Source: a virus | Length of the DNA: 29,000 nt | Virus record (IMG/VR): IMGVR_UViG_3300044637_000101 | Location: 1 to 29,000 of that record | Reading direction: 5' to 3' (one strand) | Shown here: positions 24,314 to 29,000 of the stretch, piece after piece | Layout of the letters: each line of letters opens with the position of its first letter | Position numbering within the stretch: the first letter of the stretch is position 1 | Notes under the pieces: generated by a model | What the model saw: only the letters and a program-made list of their open reading frames with translations | What the model was told of the DNA's origin: nothing | The model's database searches: none | Position numbers and translations under genes: made by a program

Positions 24314-26334
24314 TATGTAAACAGTTTACGTTTTTTTGTATTAAATAGTCCTCTTGAATCAGAGAATAATGAGTTCTTTGACTTCTGCAAATATAATGCT
24401 TTTACCCTATCATCCCCAGATCCTCCCACTTTTCCCATTATAGGATCCATCTTCATAGCTTGTGCAATAGCTAGTTCTGCTGCTATGATTCTATCGAAGT
24501 TACCTGAGTCATTATACTGTATAATCTCCTCAAGAAGCACAGGATCAAATATCTTGCTCACACCAAAAATCTCTCTTGTCACATTACCATTTTCATCTGT
24601 TTCTTTGTGTACAGTTTCTTCCATATACTTCTTTAGACAGTTGTGAAGATAGTCTATAATCTTCTGAGCAGATCTGTGTATTCCATACTCACGTTTAACG
24701 GTGGTATTTGGAACCACTTCCATAAGCCATTGAGGTTGCTTCTCTAGATAGTGAGCATCTCCTTTTGCTTTCATGTATTCAATGAACGATATATCATCAT
24801 TCTCACAGAGTGTTCTAGCATTGTAATACTTGATGAGAAGTCTTGCTTGTTCTTCCCAAGTTTCTTTCTTATCAGGTCTTGCACAATAACTGGCCACAAA
24901 CATATCCTGATATTTCTCACCTGTAATATCATGCATACGTTTATATATGTATACAGATCCTAAAGATGTAGAATATGCAGACTGTCCTTGTCTATATGGA
25001 TCCACTCCTGCTACATACAATCCATACGGAGGGTTCTCTATAGGGAATTCATATATAACTACAGGTGCATCCTTAAGATCGCTATTCTTTAGAGGAAAAT
25101 TTGTAATAGGTTGTTTATCTGTAAACTCATGCCCTATTTTATTCTCATCTTGAAATAGGATGACAGGAGTTCCTGTTCTCTCATTATTAAGAAGTCTTGT
25201 CTTCTGTCTTTTAGCAGCCTCAATATCAAAGATGTTTGTATCCTCGTTCAAGAATATATCATCCACTTCTAATGGATAGTACATCTTCTCTTTAAGATAG
25301 GCTATCCTATCACCTGCTTTCTTGAGACGCTCTAGATTGCTAGTTGTTATTTCCTTAGCTTTCTCATCATTACTTACAAGCATCTTTACATTATAAAGAT
25401 CACTTGTAGGAGGTTCTTTGAGAAAAGCTCCAAGTGTAGAATCTTCTTTAGCTTCCATTCTATACTTGTAGGAAATGAATAAGCCATGCACCCTCTTATC
25501 ATCCTTCTCATTGTTATATGTAAGGAAGTTAAAATTGTCCACGTCAAACATCAAGGACTTTGCATCCATGAATTTCTTCATATCACCACCAGTACCTGTA
25601 AGGATTGGTGAACAACCCCAACCAAATGGTGTAGTGAAACCAGGCACAGCAGCCTGAAATCCTCTTAAGAAACTTCCTTTACCAATCTCATCTATAATGA
25701 GCTTACGAGGTTTTGTACCTGCAATAGCTTCCTCATTATTACCTTCATCAAGGTTACGTATAAGAATCTGAGAGAATGGAATTCTCTCTCCTGATTTAGT
25801 TTTAATTCCTAATGACACTTGGTTTTTCCAATTATCCTCTATTCTCTGCCACCTCCAAGCTTCTGGTAGGAAGTTCAACCCCTTATCAATCTTATCTGTA
25901 ATAAGCTTTATATCTGGTGCGTTCAATCCAGCAATAATGTTCTGCGAGTTCTCATCAAACGTAGCACCCCAAGCTATGTAGGAACTTTCAATCACTGATT
26001 TAGCCAAACGTCTAATACCAAGTATAACTAGTCCTTTCTTCTCCTGTTGTGCTCTGTCTATTTCATTAGTGATGAGCCACTCATTATCCCTAAGATAAGG
26101 GTTTGCATACTTCTGAGAGATGCGTCCTCTCTCATCTATAACATCCACCTCTGTATTCCAGAAGTTGAGATGCCAATATAAAAATGGGTTGATGTAAACA
26201 CCACCCATCATAGCACCATTCAAACATAGCTCTTTATGGAAGTTAAAGAATGGTTTATATTCCTCAGACTCCCTATCAGGAATTCTTGGCTGATTAATAA
26301 ACCAGTCTTTATAATCTATGCTCTGTAGTTCCAT
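24313..26334 (-). CDS. terL: Terminase large subunit (packaging ATPase-nuclease)
   Basis: This 673-residue protein has both terminase domains. In the ATPase part a Walker A-like GIRRLAKS lies at 106-113 and Walker B LIIDE at 212-216 with catalytic Glu216. A TGTGG coupling motif is at 246-250. The RNase H-like nuclease has Asp445 (AGVDPYRQG), Glu511 (CENDDISF) and a likely third acidic residue, Asp614 (GNFDRIIAAELA). It cuts and translocates phage DNA into the capsid through the portal. The Walker A has Ala where most P-loops have Gly before Lys-Ser. The ATG overlaps the previous stop as TAATG, and the portal follows by the same overlap. Confidence 0.9.
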   Translation of the reverse strand: MELQSIDYKDWFINQPRIPDRESEEYKPFFNFHKELCLNGAMMGGVYINPFLYWHLNFWNTEVDVIDERGRISQKYANPYLRDNEWLITNEIDRAQQEKKGLVILGIRRLAKSVIESSYIAWGATFDENSQNIIAGLNAPDIKLITDKIDKGLNFLPEAWRWQRIEDNWKNQVSLGIKTKSGERIPFSQILIRNLDEGNNEEAIAGTKPRKLIIDEIGKGSFLRGFQAAVPGFTTPFGWGCSPILTGTGGDMKKFMDAKSLMFDVDNFNFLTYNNEKDDKRVHGLFISYKYRMEAKEDSTLGAFLKEPPTSDLYNVKMLVSNDEKAKEITTSNLERLKKAGDRIAYLKEKMYYPLEVDDIFLNEDTNIFDIEAAKRQKTRLLNNERTGTPVILFQDENKIGHEFTDKQPITNFPLKNSDLKDAPVVIYEFPIENPPYGLYVAGVDPYRQGQSAYSTSLGSVYIYKRMHDITGEKYQDMFVASYCARPDKKETWEEQARLLIKYYNARTLCENDDISFIEYMKAKGDAHYLEKQPQWLMEVVPNTTVKREYGIHRSAQKIIDYLHNCLKKYMEETVHKETDENGNVTREIFGVSKIFDPVLLEEIIQYNDSGNFDRIIAAELAIAQAMKMDPIMGKVGGSGDDRVKALYLQKSKNSLFSDSRGLFNTKKRKLFT

Positions 26335-26666
26335 TATTTTCTGCTTTTAAGGAAGTCTTCAGCCATTGAACTGAGTTCTCCTTTACCTCTCACCTCAACC
26401 TTTGCTTCTTCAATACTTCTTAGTTTCTCTACCACTTCCACTAGTGCAAGATAGTTTTTCATTGTCTCTTGAACAAACTTACCTTGAGCCTCTATAGAAG
26501 CAATCACCATTGGTAACATTCCTCCTTTAGCTGTAGGTTTCCATTCAATTCTGTCTTTTAGCTCATGTAAGGGGTTTGCATCAACATATGCTTTCCAGGA
26601 TGTGAGCTGTTGCTCTGCCCAGTCAAGCTCTGTATTAATATATGTAGTTTTCTTTACTGCTGCCAT
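26334..26666 (-). CDS. Candidate small terminase subunit or packaging accessory protein
   Basis: This 110-residue protein lies directly before the large terminase (TAATG overlap) and is itself coupled to the gene before by TAATG. It is helical and charged: an N-terminal part with TELDWAEQQLTSWKAYVDAN, a middle with IASIEAQGKFVQETMKNYLA, and a C-terminal basic/acidic helix (VEKLRSIEEAKVEVRGKGE). The size, helicity and adjacency fit a small terminase subunit, but I see no definite DNA-binding helix-turn-helix. A conserved packaging accessory of Bacteroidota phages is an alternative. Confidence 0.5.
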   Translation of the reverse strand: MAAVKKTTYINTELDWAEQQLTSWKAYVDANPLHELKDRIEWKPTAKGGMLPMVIASIEAQGKFVQETMKNYLALVEVVEKLRSIEEAKVEVRGKGELSSMAEDFLKSRK

Positions 26667-26929
26667 TATTTGCTTTTTAAAAACTCATCTATTAGTTCAC
26701 AAGAATCTTCATCACAAGCTGGTATATCCTTTTCTTTTGGCATATAGAATACACTACTTTGCTTTATGTTCATCGTGTTCAATAGACTTGTTGTATTATA
26801 ACTTGCACGAAGAAGTTCTTTTGTATCATCTGAATAGGATAAGAACTCCTCTAGAGTGAAATGTTTATTATGTTCATCCTTTGATGCAATCTCAGTGTTA
26901 TATATAACTTCCCAATTAATATTCGCCAT
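26666..26929 (-). CDS. Small unknown protein of the packaging operon
   Basis: I start this gene at the ATG at 26929 (87 residues, MANINWEVIYNTEIASKDEH), which matches the MA-starts common here. Upstream of it is AAGAAGAAGATA, and the overlap with the previous gene is 14 bases. A longer frame from an ATG at 26968 would overlap by 53 bases. The protein is acidic with Ser, Asn and Thr, and near its end has ACDEDSCEL. No family is recognised. The coupled position beside the terminase suggests an assembly or packaging accessory. Confidence 0.6.
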   Translation of the reverse strand: MANINWEVIYNTEIASKDEHNKHFTLEEFLSYSDDTKELLRASYNTTSLLNTMNIKQSSVFYMPKEKDIPACDEDSCELIDEFLKSK

Positions 26930-27200
26930 TATCTTCTTCTTTAAATAGGTTATCAAGATCAAGCCCATCCTTTATAATCTTCTCAATCTCTTGATCATCT
27001 GCATGTGGAAAATCCATCTCAAGCTGCCCCTTGTATTTAGCAAAGGCATAAGCTAACTCTTTGTCAGTCACTCCCCATAGATTACCACATTCATCCAAGA
27101 CCGTAGCTAAGTGTTTACCCATATTGTATTGTGGGTAGGCAGTATGTAGTTCTTGGAGAACGTGAAGTATTCTATTGTAATAGTTCACTTTCTTATTCAT
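26916..27200 (-). CDS. Small helical protein upstream of terminase genes
   Basis: This 94-residue protein has the pattern YNRILHVLQELHTAYPQYNM, then GKHLATVLDE, then WGVTDKELAYAFAKYKGQLE, and an acidic end. I recall similar short proteins near terminase genes in Bacteroidota phages, but no function. It begins 10 bases after the preceding gene and overlaps the next by 14 bases. A small-terminase-like or regulatory role is speculative. Confidence 0.6.
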   Translation of the reverse strand: MNKKVNYYNRILHVLQELHTAYPQYNMGKHLATVLDECGNLWGVTDKELAYAFAKYKGQLEMDFPHADDQEIEKIIKDGLDLDNLFKEEDNGEY

Positions 27201-27210
27201 TGGTTTTGTT

Positions 27211-27396
27211 TTATATCAAGAGTCCTGCACTTGATGCTGTAAGCTTGGACAATCCTGGCTCAATAACATCTTTTAATAGCTTCTGAATTTGTTCATTAGC
27301 TAATTTCTGTGTTGCTTCTTCAATACCTGGTGTTGCACATAAAGCTCCTAGCTTCTCAATAACAATCCAGGCTTCTACTGCTGGGTTCATATTCAT
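27211..27396 (-). CDS. Short helical protein
   Basis: This 61-residue protein (MNMNPAVEAWIVIEKLGALC and on) overlaps the upstream stop by ATGA. The ATG at 27396 could be replaced by an in-frame ATG at 27390, two residues later. It is rich in Ala, Leu and Lys and likely helical. No family was recognised. Operon position and coupled start support a real gene. Confidence 0.55.
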   Translation of the reverse strand: MNMNPAVEAWIVIEKLGALCATPGIEEATQKLANEQIQKLLKDVIEPGLSKLTASSAGLLI

Positions 27397-27647
27397 AATA
27401 GTTGGTTTAAATCGTCATCAGATAGGTCTATATCATCAAGCTTTTCCTTTAGTTCATCAAAGCTTTTCTCAGAATCCTTACTCATATATTCTTCACAAAA
27501 GGCAATACCTATAGTGTCCTGCTCCTCATTATTCTTTCCTACAATATCTATATAATCAAGGCCACTATTGTACACATCCATAAGAGCATTTATAAATATG
27601 CCTAATGGAATCTTCTTCAGTCTTATTTCATTACTTTTCTTGGCCAT
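27393..27647 (-). CDS. Small acidic protein of the packaging operon
   Basis: This 84-residue protein starts with basic MAKKSNEIRLKKIPLGIFIN and becomes strongly acidic near the C-terminus (ELKEKLDDIDLSDDDLNQLL). The centre reads YIDIVGKNNEEQDTIGIAF. It overlaps the previous gene by 17 bases and the next by four. I recall comparable small proteins in Bacteroidota phages, but function is unknown. A DNA mimic or partner-binding protein is conceivable; there is no direct evidence. Confidence 0.6.
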   Translation of the reverse strand: MAKKSNEIRLKKIPLGIFINALMDVYNSGLDYIDIVGKNNEEQDTIGIAFCEEYMSKDSEKSFDELKEKLDDIDLSDDDLNQLL

Positions 27648-27948
27648 ATTTTATATCTTTTTTAAGTTTGTCCTCTTGCTCTTCTGAGAGAACATCCATC
27701 CACTTCTCTAGAGGACATATGCAAGAAAGGCATTTTGTCTTTGCTGCAAGCGTGCATCCACACTCAACACAATGTGCATCTGGACGTAGAGTTTTATATC
27801 CCTTCTCTTTAGCGTTCTCAGAATGATGCTCACATTGTAAACAAATCTCCATTCTTTCCCTACTCGTGAGGTTGATGAACTCCTTCAAATGAGCTGGAGG
27901 AATAATTTTGTTTCTCCACCCCTCGTAAATTTTAGAAAAATCAAGCAT
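27631..27948 (-). CDS. Small Cys-rich zinc-binding protein
   Basis: This 105-residue protein has eight cysteines arranged as CLQC (36-39), HCVECGC (59-65) and KCLSCICP (72-79). A helical, charged end follows. The layout fits one or two treble-clef or zinc-ribbon sites like those of DUF6171-type phage proteins. Its start overlaps the HU-like gene stop by 8 bases. It probably binds zinc and may act as an adaptor or regulator. The N-terminus before the Cys (MLDFSKIYEGWRNKIIPPAH) is not recognised. Confidence 0.65.
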   Translation of the reverse strand: MLDFSKIYEGWRNKIIPPAHLKEFINLTSRERMEICLQCEHHSENAKEKGYKTLRPDAHCVECGCTLAAKTKCLSCICPLEKWMDVLSEEQEDKLKKDIKYGQEK

Positions 27949-28288
27949 TGGTTTTAGTTTTTAAATATTCTATGAATAATAAAAGACTACTATATTTAGA
28001 CTCTGCTCCTTTTCTCTTATGCTCTGGAACAAGGTTGTTTGTAAGCTCATGTTCCATCTTTGTCTTCAGCCTCTCCAACATATCAAGCTTCTTTAGAGCC
28101 TTCTTATGATTGAAATAAAACTTCCCAAACCCAGAAATCTCCACACTGGCATTATCCTTCAGTGCATTATTGGCCTCACTAAACTGATGTGTAACCACAG
28201 CATCAATCACCTTCTCTGATATTAACATCTTTGGAGCTAGTGTCCTCACCAAATAATCCTTAACTGAAAGTGAGACTGGCTTATCCAT
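27941..28288 (-). CDS. HU/IHF-like DNA-binding protein
   Basis: This 115-residue protein has a helical N-terminus (about 8-44), then the HU/IHF hallmark at about 48-62: SVEISGFGKFYFNHKKA. HU proteins bend or wrap DNA. The C-terminus (70-115) is helical and basic (HKRKGAESKY) instead of the usual beta arms, so it is a divergent form. It overlaps the winged-helix gene stop by 8 bases, placing it second in the operon. It could shape DNA for packaging or regulate late expression. The second HU-like protein is at 6059-6532. Confidence 0.75.
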   Translation of the reverse strand: MDKPVSLSVKDYLVRTLAPKMLISEKVIDAVVTHQFSEANNALKDNASVEISGFGKFYFNHKKALKKLDMLERLKTKMEHELTNNLVPEHKRKGAESKYSSLLLFIEYLKTKTNA

Positions 28289-28634
28289 GTATCAATTTTA
28301 TTTCTAATGTAAGATCTTTGTTAAAATCCAGAATAATCATTGGATTGACCTTCACCTTTGTCCCATCCTTAATGAAGATTTGCATCTTCTTCAGCTTGGA
28401 AATCAAATTGTTAATCGTTGGACTCGTACTGTTATACCTCTCACAGAATTCCTTCCTGATGTTGGCATAGGAGATGTTCCCCTTAATGGCTGTAAATGCC
28501 ACCAGCTGTATCTCCCTTTGTGTAAGCTTCAAATTGTTCACAGCTGACAGAATGGAATAATACTTCTCAGCCAATGAGAAATTGTCAGCCTCCTGCTTCT
28601 TCATCCTTTGTAATATAATCTTCGTTGGTTCCAT
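28281..28634 (-). CDS. Winged helix-turn-helix DNA-binding protein, first gene of the packaging operon
   Basis: This 117-residue protein begins MEPTKIILQRMKKQEADNFS from the ATG at 28634. A longer frame begins with TTG at 28649, but the promoter -10-like element at 28647-28654 overlaps that codon, so transcription must start after it. The body fits a winged helix: LTQREIQLVAFTAIKG (37-52), a recognition-helix region with SPTINNLISKLKKM (71-84), and a beta wing (IFIKDGTKVKVNP, 86-98). It is basic. As the first gene in the packaging operon it may control late transcription. Function beyond DNA binding is inference. Confidence 0.7.
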   Translation of the reverse strand: MEPTKIILQRMKKQEADNFSLAEKYYSILSAVNNLKLTQREIQLVAFTAIKGNISYANIRKEFCERYNSTSPTINNLISKLKKMQIFIKDGTKVKVNPMIILDFNKDLTLEIKLIHG

Positions 28635-28646
28635 ATTTAGTTTATA

Positions 28647-28677
28647 CAAAGATAGGCTTTATTCTAACATTATCAAA
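28647..28677 (-). promoter_or_regulatory. Consensus Bacteroidota promoter of the packaging operon
   Basis: On the minus strand TTTG (28677-28674), a 19-base spacer and TATCTTTG (28654-28647) match TTTG-N19-TAnnTTTG exactly. Transcription should begin within about 10 bases of the ATG at 28634, leaving a near-leaderless message. It lies in the short gap after the membrane protein gene. Confidence 0.7.
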
Positions 28678-28702
28678 TACAATTATTTAATTTATTGCTA
28701 TA

Positions 28703-28951
28703 TTATGCATCAATCTTTTCCTTATAGAACACAATAACAAATTCTATAAAGAAAAATCCTAATGTAAGTTCTTGCTCTACATATTCAGGATCTTCTACAT
28801 CATGCTCTAAAAAGGAGATGCCTATATTATAATAAGGATTGGACAAATGCTTAATGACCAATAAGAAGTCAATATATATGTACCTATTCCAACCTATAAC
28901 TAAAGCTGTAACATAAAGAACAGCAACAAACAACATCAATATACTTTCCAT
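28703..28951 (-). CDS. Small membrane protein, unknown function
   Basis: This 82-residue protein starts MESILMLFVAVLYVTALVIG, one clear transmembrane segment (about 5-21). A second hydrophobic segment near 64-77 (GFFFIEFVIVF) is followed by a short charged tail. The loop between contains a Tyr/Asn/Glu-rich region. The start ATG at 28951 follows a G-rich leader. Nothing identifies it as a holin or other lysis protein. It lies upstream of the packaging promoter and is probably in a separate transcript. Confidence 0.55.
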   Translation of the reverse strand: MESILMLFVAVLYVTALVIGWNRYIYIDFLLVIKHLSNPYYNIGISFLEHDVEDPEYVEQELTLGFFFIEFVIVFYKEKIDA

Positions 28952-29000
28952 ATAGAGAACTATTTTAAATTAACCTTCCCCACCCATCCACCCCAAAGTT
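28952..29000 (-). promoter_or_regulatory. G-rich leader at window edge with possible truncated promoter
   Basis: The minus strand ahead of the membrane protein carries GGGGTGGATGGGTGGGG (28994-28978), striking in this AT-rich genome, and AACTTTG at the very edge (29000-28994). If the next minus-strand base is T, this would form TAnnTTTG. A two-layer G-quadruplex is possible. No full promoter can be judged in the window. Confidence 0.3.

Noticed and set aside
24077-24646. 189-codon open frame on the plus strand
   Set aside because: It runs antisense across terminase and portal, both strongly supported. Its translation is rich in Ile, Ser, Cys and Phe, as expected for a shadow frame, and resembles no family.
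28703-28951. Holin call for the small membrane protein
   Set aside because: It has two hydrophobic segments but no neighbouring endolysin or family motif, so function is left open.
1-29000. tRNA, integrase, insertion sequence or att site
   Set aside because: None was seen on either strand by eye, though a tRNA scan would be more reliable than reading.

Overview
The window is a late-gene block (virion assembly and DNA packaging) of a large AT-rich double-stranded DNA phage. Every supported gene lies on the minus strand, so transcription runs from high to low coordinates. The gene order fits the crAss-like phages (order Crassvirales) or a close relative: large terminase, portal, scaffold, major capsid protein (MCP), conserved head-to-tail proteins, an HU/IHF-like protein, ring proteins, then a giant tail protein. 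A Bacteroidota host is suggested by a promoter matching TTTG-N19-TAnnTTTG, by A-rich leaders without clear Shine-Dalgarno sites, and by protein families typical of Bacteroidota phages. Family assignments come from reading the protein sequences, not from database searches.

Packaging block (28,703 down to 21,189). After a small membrane protein comes a consensus promoter at 28,647-28,677. It drives a tightly coupled run of genes, most overlapping by ATGA, TAATG or a few bases: winged-helix protein, HU-like protein, zinc-binding protein, several small unknowns, a candidate small terminase, large terminase, portal, and an SPFH/band-7 protein.

Capsid and neck block (21,130 down to 14,138). A second promoter precedes the scaffold and MCP. 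A structured 182-base spacer follows MCP, then two conserved neck proteins, an abundant-looking virion protein with a Thr-rich tail, a hairpin that resembles an attenuator, and three small proteins, including a 46-residue zinc-ribbon-like protein.

Fibre block (14,137 down to 8,672). Four genes encode adhesin or fibre-like proteins: a tail-collar protein, a beta-rich protein, a fibre with an internal duplication, and a modular Cys-domain/poly-Thr protein. The block ends at a strong intrinsic terminator.

Tail block (8,556 to the left edge). A third promoter drives a metallophosphoesterase, a ring-like protein, a second HU/IHF-like protein, another ring-like protein, and a 1641-residue tail protein. 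The C-terminus of that protein carries the same poly-Thr/Cys architecture as the fibre-block protein. A further gene runs off the left edge.

No gene-free stretch exceeds 300 bases. I found no tRNA, CRISPR array, insertion sequence, integrase, lysis gene or replication gene. The most distinctive features are the shared poly-Thr/Cys display modules, the SPFH protein inside the packaging operon, the promoter set with matching leaders, and the complete absence of TAG stop codons.
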